DNA of 64,000 nucleotides from Kingdonia uniflora (GCA_014058105.1 JACGCM010002299.1:124001-188000); one strand, 5' to 3'; shown: positions 32,745-45,255, counted from the first letter of the stretch. The notes: a model not told the origin generated them from the sequence alone. Numbers and translations are program-made.

Positions 32745-33803
32745 TGGCTAAGTTTTAGGGACATACATGATAATGGTTATCACGTACCTACATGATAATG
32801 GTTATCAAACAGAAGATAAAATGAGAAAATGACAGCCAAGTTCTATGCATTACATCCACGTTTAAAGGTCAGTCAACGATATTTGAACGATTTCTAATAC
32901 ACTCATCCGGGCTTAAATAATGAGGAGGATTGTTGGGAATATTTTTCTACTTTCTTTTAAAGGGGTGAAGATCTAGAGAGTGTTCGTATAAAGATTGCTT
33001 TCAAGGAAAGTTTATTGTTCGTCCTAGTATGACCAAGGTGAAGTGGCATCTCCAGTCTTTTCTCTAACATATCCATCCACATAGTAGCCCTTTGAGTATT
33101 GATGGTCATAATAGACGCATCTTCGAGATGGGTCTTACGTTTGCCTATTATCAATATCTAGGAACGCAATGTTAGCACGACTTATCACTTAGATCATTAG
33201 ATTGCAGGCTCAGTTCCTAGACCGACCGATCAATTCGACTCTACTTAACAGAGCCGAGAGCCGGTAAGTTTACCTCCTGCACTTTCTGATATTGTTAATT
33301 ATACCGACTAATGGGATAAATGATTAATTGAATATCGTGAGTACCCTATTTCAATACCTAGCTCAGGTTGACGGAGAACCTTATCCAGTGATTAGATCTA
33401 ATCGCTAGGTCACTGTTATTACAGTCATTGCTTTCAGCTAGTGTGTGGGCCTTGCATTCTTGATCTCCACAACACTGATTAGAGTTCATCCGTTAGCGAA
33501 TCATAAGCTTTTCCCAAAGTAACTTGTAACTAGGTTGGAACCAAGTGTCGCCCTTCTGTGCACATTTTAATGTGTCGCGTTGGTGTCGAGGACACCTCAG
33601 CAATGCATGAAGATGGGGTCTCCAAAGTCGGCCTGGTATTTATATAGGTTACAATTTTTCATCTATCTTTAGAAATTTGAAACCCACTGGCGACATATTT
33701 ACCGTAGGACTACTACAAGATAGATTGCCACTTTGATGAGACGATTTTTCCGACATTATGAGGAGATATGACAATTAATGCCTTGAAAGAGTCCCAAGAT
33801 TTT
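32745..33803. repeat. Dispersed repeat (copy 2)
   Basis: Matches 22320-23417. It lacks 24 bp (around 33075) found in the other copies and ends at the deletion junction. Confidence 0.7.
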
Positions 33804-34730
33804 ATAGTAGTATTGTAGAAGGATTAGAAGTCTGTTTCTTATTTCTTTCTTTGTTATCCCCTCCTTTTTCTTTTTCTTTTTCTTTTTGGGTGATCGAATT
33901 GATCCAAAGTAATAAAACACAACCACAAAACAAAACTAAGCCTCCAAAAGAGTTGCTTAATTTACGGCCTAAAGAGCAAATTTAGGAGTACTCTAAATTT
34001 GGGTAACCAAAAAGGCTAAAAATCATTAAAATCTGAGTTAAGCTCATGGGCTAACTTGGGCAGACTAGTACTCGATTTAAAATGCTGTTTCCAACTCAGA
34101 AAATAGATGCTAGTCCATATGGAACTCGTGGGTTTTGATTTTCCGATACCCCACTATACTCAACCGATACACAAAACACAAAAAATAAGTTCCAAATTGC
34201 ATGAAAACTCTTTCTAAGGAGACAGAGATTAAACTTGTGATATTACCTTCTGATTGACATTTGGATGTCTAGTATCTGGGTTCATAAATCAATCTAAAAC
34301 AAATAAAAGAACCAGTAAAACACCTCCATCAAAACAGCAATTATGCCACATTATATTGTGCAAATAATAATTTCAAAATGGGCATAAAATATTAAATTGA
34401 AATTTTGAACACACAAAAAAGTAGCCTCTTTATATTACTTGCTCTTGAATACAAATAATTCTCCATTATTAATATCTGGCTCAAACTATGTATACAAGAC
34501 AGTAAAAACCTATCCAGGGAAATTCACAGGTGATTCCAAGCTGCCTACTAGGATTTCAAGATCAATGTCTTTGTCTTAGAACTTCTTGATGAATGGGTGA
34601 ATCTGCAGATTATACATACATCATATATGGCTTAGATATTACTCTTAAAACATGCAAAAAAGAAGGCAACAAAGCAGCGATAATACTAACCAGAAGGTCC
34701 ACTGATTAAGACATTTCTCGCAGGTCCTTT
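33804..34730. repeat. F-box upstream region duplicated without the gene (P2)
   Basis: Direct copy of 28137-29313 lacking about 290 bp (equivalent of 28503-28790). It has no F-box gene attached. Confidence 0.8.
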
Positions 34731-36440
34731 TGTATGATGTAAACACATTAAACAACACATTCTACTTACAAAGAAATATGTCATATAATCATATCAAGAA
34801 TGTACGCTAGTGGTTGGCATATGCATCAACAATCAGATATAAATATTTATGGATCATTCTTATACCAAATATTTGTGTAGCATTCTCGTTTACGAATAAT
34901 TTACTGATAGGTAAGAGATTTGCATCCATGATTCTCTAAATACAATAGTTTAAGTTTCTCATTGAGTCTGTGGTTGCAGAACTAGTATAACTAATAAAAA
35001 GTTGCTGATGACACCTTTTGGACCCTATCTCCCTCCCCATGTGAATGTTCCTGGGGTTGGAGATCTAACTGAAGAAGAGAGATTGCTGCAAAGCACGGTA
35101 TTCATATAGTTGGCAATGGTGAAGACACATTGATCTGGAAGGATCCATGGTTGCAGGGGGGACCATTGGCTTTAAGATATGATCAAGAGTATAATACAAG
35201 ATGGTGAATGGAGTGTTCCTTCTAGTAGACATAGATCTGAAGCAATGAGTAGGGATAAGAAGGATAAAGTAGTTTGGAATTTAAATAATGATAGTAAGTT
35301 TACAATCAAGTCAGCTTGGAAGGCAATTAGAAAATGAATCCACTTATAAGATGCTGACATTCTGTTTACTTTTTAAACTAAGGGTCCTCTTCTGAGATGG
35401 GTATGATTGCGAAAAAGGATGTGTATCCCTAAAATACTAGATTATAATTGTCACACTTTGGAACAACTACCAGGAAGCATCTAGGTATCTGATTAAATTC
35501 AAAATCACATTTATTGTATTTTCTTCCCATTCCAAAGTAACTCTTTTGTTAAGTTTCCTCTACTGGTACTTTTTCTTATTAATAATTTGGTACTTTTGCT
35601 GAATTTTAGATTACATTTTCTCTTTTTCGCATTGATTATTAGTCGTAAGTTGGGTATAATTAGGAGCATTAACTATGCATAAACAGAAGTTCTAAGCTGA
35701 ATCCTATTAGAAAATTATAGTTGAAGAGATCTATATAAGTTGCATTTGAATTTTTTTCTGTTATCTATCTCCAAGAGATTTCCCTATCAAACTTCCTGTC
35801 CATACTCCGTTACCTCTCCAATCTGCTTCTTCCTTCAGTTTCTACTCTCCATTATACCTCATTCTATCTCTCTATTATTGTCTTGGCTTCTCTAAAATCT
35901 ATACAAGCTCATATCAAGATCTTTCGCAAGTTAATCTGATTTTAAATGGAGAAGAATTTAGCATCTCAGAAGAATCGTCCTCACTGTGGGTTACTTCCAT
36001 ATCCAAAAATTGTCAAATTTTAAGGTTTCAACAAATACAGGCACAAAAAAACTCTGACAAGTGAGCACAAGAATCTCGTGACACCTCACGGACCCCAATC
36101 CCCTCATATCTAGTCTTACTGATGGTTGTCTGATCCATCACCAATTGCTAGGTTGAACAGATTATAGTAGACCTTATTAGGACCACAACCATTATCAACT
36201 TCGTGTTTTGGACTTCTTCAAGGGGTTTACCTGACTCGGTCCGTTTAACTCAATCCTCTTTTTACTTCCACCTAAATAATGTCAGCTAAGATCAAGGTCC
36301 AAGAGTTAGGAGATGTCACATTCCATGAAAATCTTAGTTATTACCTGAAGGTACAGAAATCCCACTTGGTATATTAAAATTGCAATTTTTGAGGCATAGA
36401 GAAGCAATTTTCCCGAAGGTCAAAAGTCTTCTGTCTAAGA
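34731..36440. other. Arm-specific DNA with a LINE relic; otherwise no gene
   Basis: Single-copy part of the arm (mirror at 43740-45645). Apart from the LINE piece at 35095-35345, no coding region is recognised. Confidence 0.45.
35095..35345 (+). pseudogene. LINE zf-RVT region fragment (left arm)
   Basis: Plus strand reads IVGNGEDTLIWKDPWLQGG, then RHRSEAMSRDKKDKVVWNLN and KFTIKSAWKAIRK. This is the conserved tract between RT and the zf-RVT domain of plant L1 LINEs (GNG-x-x-T-x-I-W-x-D-x-W, F-T-V-K-S-A-W). One stop and a frame change are present. Mirror copy at 44998-45255. Confidence 0.7.
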
Positions 36441-36890
36441 GCATCCACAGCAGTAGGGTGGATGGACTTGCCCAAAATCAAGGTGAATCCAATCCACCCC
36501 ACAGCAGTTGTGAATCCACCACCCCAAGGTGAATTTGCCAAACGCACTTCTAAACCGCGCGCAAGAATGAACGTTCCAGATACGTCCACGTGGCTTAATC
36601 TAATCCATCCAACACTCAGCGCACTTCAGAACCGCGCGTAACTACCAGCCAATAGGAAAATGACACGTATTTTTTTTTTAATATATAGCCGCGCAGTTCT
36701 GAACCGCGTTGCATGGCGTTGTAAGCTTAAAGGCTTATACTTGTAGTTTTTTTTAGTGTTACTTGTATTGGTTTTTCTAAGTGTTAGCAAAGGCATAACA
36801 CTTGTGTTTGAGGTTTTACCCAAGGCATACCCAACCTTACTCCACAAGTTGGCTACCAACCCATTTCCTCCGTTAATCACTTAAAATATC
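36440..36890. mobile_element. TIR element relic (AGAGCATCCACAGCAGT end), left arm
   Basis: Starts AGAGCATCCACAGCAGTAGGG and continues with short inverted words (GGGTGGAT / AATCCACCCC, AACCGCGCG repeated). This type of GAGCATCC end occurs on many plant non-autonomous DNA transposons. The opposite terminus was not found. Mirror at 43276-43725. Confidence 0.45.
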
Positions 36891-37095
36891 GGGAGAGTCT
36901 AGTTCGCGACCGAGGCATTTTTCCAAAACCCAACTCAACATAAACGCGGAAGTAAAACGACGGGGGAACGCTGAATCAATAAATATTGGCCGTTACAATT
37001 AACGTCGGACAACGATCCCACCCCATCGTACGAAGAGTTGAACCGAGTAGATATCCTCCCGGACGGCTGTTAGATCGGAGAAAATGTCAGTAAGT

Positions 37096-37618
37096 TTTGT
37101 GTATTATTAACGTATATTGCAATGTGTTCGATGAAATGCCCGAATGAACTTCTAACGTGTTAATGTGTTTTTTTTGTCAGAACCGATATGAACTACACCC
37201 TATAACTCAGAACTTGGGGCTCGCTTTTTACGAGAAATACCCATAGTAATATTTCCCTCATCAATCTTGGATTGAAAATAAATTCTTAGGAACTTCAAAT
37301 GTTTTGAAGCATGGCTTTAAGGTGAGGCTGGCTCCATCGTATCAGAACCATTTTCTCCCTCCTCCCTGATGATATTAAAATTACCAAAAAAGGCCCGGAA
37401 TGAATCTAAACCCCCAAAAACCGCAAGGGCAAATAGGGACAATGCTAATATTTCTCATGGCGGGAAAAAAAATCAGTTAAGCCACGTAGATATGTGGGAC
37501 CACCTTCTTCCACTACTAACTAAACAACAGCTGCGCTTAAAGTTGGTTTTTGTCCAAACTCTCACTCTCACGCTTATTTAGTTGGTGTTTTTCACTTTGG
37601 TTAGTTTGTTTACTTCAG
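37096..37618. other. Spacer, possible intron; no gene recognised
   Basis: GTAAGT at 37090-37095 and a T-rich tract ending in CAG near 37180 look like intron borders, but no protein is recognised on either side. Confidence 0.3.
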
Positions 37619-37720
37619 ATTGTCACTGAGTTCAAGGAGCAGGGTCTCAATACCGAATTGTATTACAAGAATAAAGAAATGGGGCAGACATTCAGTATCA
37701 TCCCAACAAGTGCAATAAGG
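37619..37720 (+). pseudogene. eIF5B exon, extra copy
   Basis: Encodes IVTEFKEQGLNTELYYKNKE followed by MGQTFSIIPTSAI, the segment after the G domain of eIF5B/IF-2. The same exon occurs in order at 39093-39180. Here it stands alone upstream of the N-terminal coding exon, out of gene order. Confidence 0.8.
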
Positions 37721-38151
37721 TATTATGCATCATGGGCTTAACCCCAGAATTCAAGCTCTAATTATGATTTACCTGAAATTTTTTCCGTTCTAATATATTA
37801 TGGGACCACGTGCAATTCTGTTTTCTGTTAAATTTCGTTTTTGTTCAAAATCAACTCTCACTTCTCTCAAACCTTTTCTTTCTCTCTCTAAAACGTTTTG
37901 GCTTCTGAGAGAGAAAGATCAACAATGGTGCTTTTAAGATCTCGTGATTCAAGTCTTACCAAGTAAATATCTTTCATCTTCAATTTTGATATCTTTGGTG
38001 CAAATTTGAGTCTGTTTTCTTTTTTGAGAATTTAGCTACAAGAAACCCCTAATTTTGATGTTATTTGCTTGCTTATAATGCTGTTTTAGTACTCAAGTTA
38101 CTATTTTTATTGTTTATTTTTAATTTGTGATCTTGTCCAATTGTGTTTTAG

Positions 38152-39180
38152 CACTCAAGAAAAGCACTAATCTTGATACTGGGGAATTGGCTGCGGCAAG
38201 GAAGAAGAGAAATAAGAAGGAAAAGAAAAAGAAAAAGAGAAGAAAGCGACAGCGGCAGCGGTAGCGGTGATGGTGACGAAGGAAGAAGTAAGGGCGATGG
38301 AAGGTAAGGTTTCTGATAAGAAGGTTTCTGGTAAGCGTGTTATAGCAATGCAGGAGAGATTAGCGCAGATCAAAGAAGCGGAGGAGAGAAGGAAGAGAGA
38401 GGTAGAGGAGAAAGAAAGGAGAGAAGAAGAGGAGCGACTCCGACAACAGTTAATTATTAGGAAAGCAAAGGAGGATAATGGCGAGACTCGTGTTAAGGTT
38501 GTTGTTGCTAAGCAAATGATCTCATCTGAAGAAGTTGAGGCCAGTGAAAAAATAGAGTCAGTTGGAGTTGATAAAGTTGAGTTTTCAGAATCTTTAAATG
38601 GGGTTAATGAGAATTTTCACATAGTTGAAGAAGATGCGGATGAAGATTGGGATATCGGTGATGCTATTAACTTGCATGTTAAGAGTGGCTTTGATGACGA
38701 GGTAGTAACTGAGCCTGTCATAGTACCCGTGGCAAAGAAAGAGGTCAAGAGAGTAATTCCCGTGGAGGTTAGAGATGACAATCATGGGGGTGAAGTTATC
38801 GACAAAAGCAGAACCACGGAGACTTACTTTCAGAAGAGCGATGGTAATCTCCGTTCTCCAATTGTTTGTGTTATGGGTCATATTGACAGTGGTAAAACCA
38901 AGCTTTTGGATTGCCCAAATGCACCTATTGTTAAAGCTATGCAGCAGCAGTCTAAAAATGTATACAATGAGTTCAAGATGAGGCATACGCAGGTATTCTA
39001 GAATGTAACTTTTACATACTTACATACTTTGTAGCGTCATTTAGTTGGTGTTTTTCACTTGGTTAGTTTGGTTTACTTATATTTTTTTTTTCAGATTGTC
39101 ACTGAGTTCAAGGAGAAGGGTCTCAATACCGAATTGTATTACAGGAATAAAGAAATGGGGCAGACATTCAGTATCATCCT
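38152..39180 (+). pseudogene. eIF5B fragment with the G domain deleted
   Basis: eIF5B is the GTPase that joins ribosomal subunits at the start codon. The lysine-rich N-terminus (TGELAAARKKRNKKEKKKKK), charged coiled stretch and acidic DEDWDIGDAINLHVKS region are present, then RSPIVCVMGHIDSGKTKLL, the G1 loop (GHVDTGKT in the family). Directly after KTKLLDC the frame continues PNAPIVKAMQQQSKNVYNEF, which in intact eIF5B lies after the rest of the GTPase core; about 100 residues including G2-G4 are missing. After an intron, VTEFKEKGLNTELYY follows. A frameshift lies near 38213. A possible first exon is near 37925. Not functional as a GTPase. Confidence 0.85.
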
Positions 39181-39856
39181 AGATGAACCTCTAAGATCCA
39201 TAAGAAGACTACATCGGAGTACTCTAACAACGGATCTGACTCCGGTAAGCTATTCAAAACCTTCAGTTTTAGAGAAATTTTGACTTTGGCCTTACTACAA
39301 ACTGATATAGTCTAGAAAGAAGTAGTTTTCTCCATCATCTCTTGAGAACAATATACCCAAACAGAAGAAGAAACCCCCAAGCAAAAGTAAGACTGACATT
39401 GTTAAAATGTAAGCCCTTGTTACCATAAGATCCATAAGAAGAACTAATATATATATACCCACTACTCAATGAGCCGCGTAGCTCCGAAAAGTAATGACTT
39501 GACGTCACTGTATATAGTCTTTCCTAATCTCATATCTAATTATGCTTAGCAGATATTTCCCGGTCAAAACACTGTCATCGAACGCCCAAATAGAAACAGC
39601 CACTCTAATAAAATCTTACGGGTGGAAACACATTGAATCTTCCAGGGAGAGATTTCTGTAGAAAGTTTGAGTTTGATCCGTGGTGGGACATCTATCTATG
39701 GCCAAATTCCAAATTTCTCTTAGTTTTACTTGTATGTTTTTCTTTTAAGAGGACTTGTAATCTTGTATGCATGCATTCGATATGAGATCTTGTTTGAATG
39801 AATGTCAAGTAGCTACTGAATTTCTATTTTACTCGTTCTAGGCTCATACAGGTGGC
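39181..39856. other. Spacer, no gene recognised
   Basis: Short open frames only; the eIF5B reading frame is lost after IILDE (near 39185). Confidence 0.4.
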
Positions 39857-40671
39857 GTGGAATGTATTGGTATTTTAATGAGTGCGCTGATTGATGCAAT
39901 TTTGAAACAACTACAAATGTACGGTTCTCTGGCACCCTTTCATACAAAGCATCTTGGAGAAGCAAGATTAGTGTTAGTCACAAAGAGCGCAATCAGCCAG
40001 ACAGCTGAGTTTCTAGATGTAAATACACGAGAGAAACGGTATGTCAGCCTTTTGCCGTGGGCAGGCAGTATTTGGCTCTCATGGAAACTTGGAGGTTGGA
40101 TACTAATGGTTGGACAGATGGATGGGCATGCAAGATATTTTAATCCATTCACCCAAAGGGTGATAGCTTTACCGCCGCGACGGCGCATGGACAACAATCT
40201 TAGAAGGGCAGCGTTTCTAAATAATCCTTTAAGTGACTCCAATGTCACTGTGATTATGAGTCCGAGTTCGACAATCCCGGGGTCAATGGAAATAAACTAT
40301 CATTTTTCGGGCGATGCTTATTGGAGGACTCATGACACCGAGGGGAATGGAGAAGACTACTTGAACGTCACGGGGCCGGTAATATGTAGGAAGACTCTTG
40401 TGTGGCTACGAGACAATTTTGTGGTAGAGAGTTTACGTTGGGATGGGGATGGAATTCGCTACCGATAGGATTTGTTCCTGACCTTGAAACTTCACTTGTG
40501 ACTGGGTCTGATGGAAGGCTACTTGCCATTCAAATAGGAGCACAAGAAGATGACGAAATAGGTGTTTCGGGACTGCAAATGTTCCAACTAATTTTTGTTG
40601 ATGATCTTGTTACGGATGCACTTGAGATTGTTGAGTTTCCCCGGATCATTTCGTTATTAGTATGGGAATGA
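39857..40671 (+). pseudogene. DUF295-like protein (F-box family) without F-box, frameshifted
   Basis: The first part (to 40468) has ISQTAEFLDVNTREKRYVSL and ARYFNPFTQRVIALPPRR, wording typical of the DUF295/SKIP23-like region of plant F-box proteins. A frameshift near 40440-40460 leads to PIGFVPDLETSLVTGSDGRL and EDDEIGVSGLQMFQL to 40671. No F-box can be seen upstream. It is not closely similar to the two arm F-box genes. Confidence 0.55.
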
Positions 40672-43055
40672 GTAGCGGTTGTACGAGGGCTGCAGGAAGG
40701 ATTGGTTTGACCATTAGTAGTTTGGACGAATTTCATATGACAACCATGGATTGTGGAGGTCCGGTAAATCGAAACCATACCATTAGACGATCGGAGCCCT
40801 GTACCCATGGCTATTGTAATGACACTTTCTTTGAGTACTAGCAAGAAAAGGGTAAAGTTCTGTAGTAACCAATGGAGAATGTAGTGAAAACCCTAACCAT
40901 ATAATTAGAAGGTCTGCAGCAATAGGTATTGCAATGAAGCTTTTTCTGAGTATGGCCGTAGCATGATCGGAGTATGTACTAAACTTCGGATTGCGTTCAG
41001 TGATATGCTGAATGTTCTAATATTGGGGTAGTCGAACACATTTCAGTGTAGATTGATATGTTAAGACATATCTGTCTGTGCTTTTTCTTTGCAGCTTATG
41101 ACCAATCATGTAATGTTGTTACAAGTTACTAATTCCATGTTTCTTTAAGAGGTAATCCACTTTTAACAACCACCAAAAAACTGGGCAGCCCGCAGCATAA
41201 CTATGACAATAACAAAATTCATTCCATTTGATTTTATGTAACCAATCCACAGCACTGGCCAATTATGTAAAATCTCGAGCCAACTCAGATGTACATAGGA
41301 CAGACAAAATTCAGAAGTTACAGAATTCTTTCCACAAAGAAAATAATAAATATCAGAATGAAAACCCGGTTTAGTATTGAAGCCTTGAATATATAATCAC
41401 ACATTTGCAAATCTTATTTATTTATTTTTTGTATATATCTATCAATAAAAAGGTCTATACAATCTCAGAATCACTGTATAATTAACATCTTGAATTGGGT
41501 GGGGAAAATAAATTCAGATCATAAAAAATGTGTCATTTTGTACACAGGAAAAATGCCAAGGAGATGAAAGCATTTCGTCACGATAACTGCTTTCACCTTA
41601 AATAACAACAATCTGCCCGTTTGCTCTGCAGATCCTACAACCTGCTCATTAAGTCAAAATACCTCAGTTAATTCTCTCTCCTTGTCAGTCGAAAAGTATA
41701 AGATGCAACAGAAAAGGAGAAAATATAGACAAATATTTACGAAGGAATCATACCAGGCAGTTATTTAAAATCTTGTGAAGTTTTTTGATAAGTTATTGAG
41801 GTCCACATTTGGTAAAAAATTGGTACAAGCCTCCTAGACAATCTGCAACATGAATACGATGCCAAGGCCACATTTATATGATGCATAGCATCATTAAAAA
41901 GAGAGTGCAAAGTGATATCCAATATGCAAGATACTTATACTACATGCAGAAAATAAACTAAGAACATACAAAGTTGTATTCATTGTCTGATTGGAGCGTT
42001 GACCTTGCAAACTGAAGAAGATGGAGACCAACACGTTCATCTGCATGATCCAGCACAGCGGTTCTCGTCATTCCAAAGTAAAATATGAGAAATACATAAA
42101 TAAAAGAAAATCCTTTTCCCCATTAAATAAATAGTGTGCAGATAAGTTGTGTGCAATTTTTATGAGTATTGCAGCACACAGATACTTTAATTATCTGGTA
42201 CAGCAGTGCCCGCAGAATATTATACCAAAACTGGCCAAGATAGTTCATAAATATAATGCACAGCTCTTTAAGTTCCTAATTGTACTTTTTATCTTATTGG
42301 TTTGTTTGCTTCTTGCATTTCACTCATGAAACTAATCACACTTGCCTCACCCCTTCATTTCAGGATACGTTTAATGCCCATAATATTGCTTCACAAGACT
42401 TTGTTTACATTAAACAAAAGGTAGCCTAGCTTCAGGAAGAAAATAAAAAACGGGAGCAGCTAAAAGTAGAAATACAACACCCAATGGCTGCAAGGGCAAA
42501 GATTACTGACACGACACAGAAATAAGATTCCTCCAAAACCGAAAAAGAACTGGCTTTCAGCCTTTCACTAACCATGCATCCCATCTAGCTGTGAATTCCT
42601 CGAAATAAATGCCTATAAAAGAATTCTATAGTGGTTCCTATTCAAAGCAAAGAGAATAACTTTCATGCATATGGGCATGCACTTACTGCTCTAGCTCGAA
42701 AGACTGCTCAGAAAACAGTGTCCTCCGAAACCAAAAAAAAAAGGCTATCTTTCGTGCCATACCATATCTCTGCAAACCCCTCAAATTAAATGCCTCTGGA
42801 GAGCTTGCAACTTCAACCAAAGAGAATAGCCTTGATCCACAGGTTGAGGGCAGGCAAATTCTGCTCTCCCTCTTACGATCCAGTTCTTCTTATTCCACAG
42901 ACTCTTACGTAACCACAAAGAAGATCGGCTTCCACAAGCCTTTCTACATAGGTGGATTCCATGAATAAAATTCGATCAAACCCTGCTTGCCAGATCACAG
43001 AGAGAAGTGGTTCATTGTTTCCCTGCCTTTCTACACGCATGACACATTCGCAAAG
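40672..43055. other. Spacer, no gene recognised
   Basis: A/T-rich. A minus-strand stretch near 41975-42060 reads HADERVGLHLLQFARSTLQ between AG/GT-like edges and may be a lone exon of an unidentified gene. The rest shows no coding signal. Confidence 0.4.
42520..42840. repeat. Diverged tandem repeat pair (~190-bp period)
   Basis: 42523-42660 and 42718-42840 share order and wording (TCCTCCRAAACC, CATGCATCCCATCT against CATACCATATCTC, AAATGCCT, AAAGAGAATA). A weaker third unit may follow to 43020. Confidence 0.45.
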
Positions 43056-43275
43056 ACTTACTGGCATTTTGTCCGATCTAACAGCCGTCCGGGAGGATAT
43101 CTACTCGGTTCATCTCTTCGTACGATGGGGTGGGATCGTTGTCCGACGTCAATTGTAACGGCCAAATATTTGTTGCTTCAGCGTTCCCCCGTCGTTTTAC
43201 TTCCGCGTTTATGTTGCGTTTGGTTTTGGAGAAATTATGCCTCGGTCGCGAACTAGACTCTCCCGATATTTTTAA

Positions 43276-43725
43276 GTGATTAACGGAGGAAATGGGTTGG
43301 TAGCCAACTTGTGGAGTAAGGTTGGGTATGCCTTGGGTAAAACCTCAAACACAAGTGTTATGCCTTTGCTAACACTTAGAAAAACCAATACAAGTAATAC
43401 TCAAAAAAACTACAAGTATAAGCCTTTAAGCTTACAACGTCATGCAACGCGGTTCAGAACTGCGCGGCTATATATTAAAAAAAAAATACGTGTCATTTTC
43501 CTATTGGCTGGTAGTTACGCGCGGTTCTGAAGTGCGCTGAGTGTTGGATGGATTAGATTAAACCACGTGGACGTATCTGGAACGTTCATTCTTGCGCGCG
43601 GTTTAGAAGTGCGTTTGGCAAATTCACCTTGGGGTGGATTCACAACTGCTGTGGGGTGGATTGGATTCACCTTGATTTTGGGCAAGTCAATCCACCCTAC
43701 TGCTGTGGATGCTCTTAGACAGAAG
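43276..43725. mobile_element. TIR element relic, right arm copy
   Basis: Mirror of 36440-36890, ending ACTGCTGTGGATGCTCTTA near 43725. Confidence 0.45.
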
Positions 43726-44997
43726 ACTTTTGACCTTCGGGAAAATTGCTTCTCTAAGCCTCAAAAATTGCAATTTTAATATACCAAGTGGGATTTCTGT
43801 ACCTTCAGGTAATAACTAAGATTTTCATGGAATGTGACATCTCCTAACTCTTGGACCTTGATCTTAGCTGACATTATTTAGGTGGAAGTAAAAAGAGGAT
43901 TGAGTTAAACGGACCGAGTCAGGTAAACCCCTTGAAGAAGTCCAAAGCACGAAGTTGATAATGGTTGTGGTCCTACTAAGGTCTACTATAATCTGTTCAA
44001 CCTAGCAATTGGTGATGGATCAGACAACCATCAGTAAGACTAGATATGAGGGGATTGGGGTCCGTGAGGTGTTACGAGATTCTTGTGCTCACTTGTCAGA
44101 GTTTTTTTGTGCCTGTATTTGTTGAAACCTTAAAATTTGACAATTTTTGGATATGGAAGTAACCCACAGTGAGGACGATTCTTCTGAGATGCTAAATTCT
44201 TCTCCATTTAAAATCAGATTAGCTTGCGAAAGATCTTGATATGAGCTTGTATAGATTTTAGAGAAGCCAAGACAATAATAGAGAGATAGAATGAGGTATA
44301 ATGGAGAGTAGAAACTGAAGGAAGAAGCAGATTGGAGAGGTAACGGAGTATGGACAGGAAGTTTGATAGGGAAATCTCTTGGAGATAGATAACAGAAAAA
44401 AATTCAAATGCAACTTATATAGATCTCTTCAACTATAATTTTCTAATAGGATTCAGCTTAGAACTTCACTTACCATGACTTGTTCCTCTTAACATGATTC
44501 TGTTTATGCATAGTTAATGCTCCTAATTATACCCAACTTACGACTAATAATCAATGCGAAAAAGAGAAAATGTAATCTAAAACTCAGCAAAAGTACCAAA
44601 TTATTAATAAGAAAAAGTACCAGTAGAGGAAACTTAACAAAAGAGTTACTTTGGAATGGGAAGAAAATACAATAAATGTGATTTTGAATTTAATCAGATA
44701 CCTAGATGCTTCCTGGTAGTTGTTCCAAAGTGTCACAATTATAATCTATAATATGACAACATATATAGATCTTATTTACTAATTTGATCAGAACATATTA
44801 TAACTGGTATGCCATGAAAGCTGGAAGGACCAGCTAGGGCAACAATCTCCCACTAAGAAACTTCAGAGAGGAGGATGTAGAAAAGCTGCACAAAACCTAC
44901 TACTATCCAAGCTTCAATCAGTATTTTAGGGATACACATCCTTTTTCGCAATCATACCCATCTCAGAAGAGGACCCTTAGTTTAAAAAGTAAACAGA

Positions 44998-45255
44998 ATG
45001 TCAGCATCTTATAAGTGGATTTGTTTTCTAATTGCCTTCCAAGCTGACTTGATTGTAAACTTACTATCATTATTTAAATTCCAAACTACTTTATCCTTCT
45101 TATCCCTACTCATTGCTTCAGATCTATGTCTACTAGAAGGAACACTCCATTCACCATCTTGTATTATACTCTTGATCATATCTTAAAGCCAATGGTCCCC
45201 CCTGCAACCATGGATCCTTCCAGATCAATGTGTCTTCACCATTGCCAACTATATG
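44998..45255 (-). pseudogene. LINE zf-RVT fragment, right arm copy
   Basis: Mirror of 35095-35345, with the same stop and frame change, so it decayed before the inverted duplication. Confidence 0.7.

Larger units (their letters stand above)
29314..34730 (+). repeat. Second copy of a tandem duplication, internally deleted
   Basis: This segment repeats 18093-23417 and then 28137-29313. The left junction (29311-29314) joins GATTAAGACATTT to TACTAGAG with an ATTT overlap common to both parents. Near 33803 the sequence jumps from the equivalent of 23417 (CCCAAGATTTT) to that of 28137 (TAGTAGTATTG), removing the copia pol, LTR and F-box gene. The same junctions exist in the right arm (51421-51430 and 46540-46552). 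It lacks about 390 bp of the PMD first exon (after 30037), which the right arm keeps. Confidence 0.85.
20597..37095 (+). repeat. Left arm of a giant inverted duplication (16.5 kb)
   Basis: This segment is matched in reverse complement by 43056-57780. The outer edge is the word ATCATTCTC (20597) against GAGAATGAT (ending 57780). The inner edge is CAGTAAGT (ending 37095) against ACTTACTG (starting 43056). The same order of features, including two internal breakpoints, recurs on both sides. Differences between arms include about 2.17 kb of copia sequence (22913-25080) present only here and several shorter indels. Confidence 0.9.

Noticed and set aside
29314..33803. Helitron carrying gene fragments (PMD, ACC1)
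   Set aside because: No TC start, no CTRR end with hairpin, and the segment is better explained as a tandem duplicate of 18.1-23.4 kb.
36374..36589. 71-codon open frame conserved in both arms
   Set aside because: It overlaps TIR-element repeats on mirrored DNA; conservation follows from the inverted duplication, not from selection.
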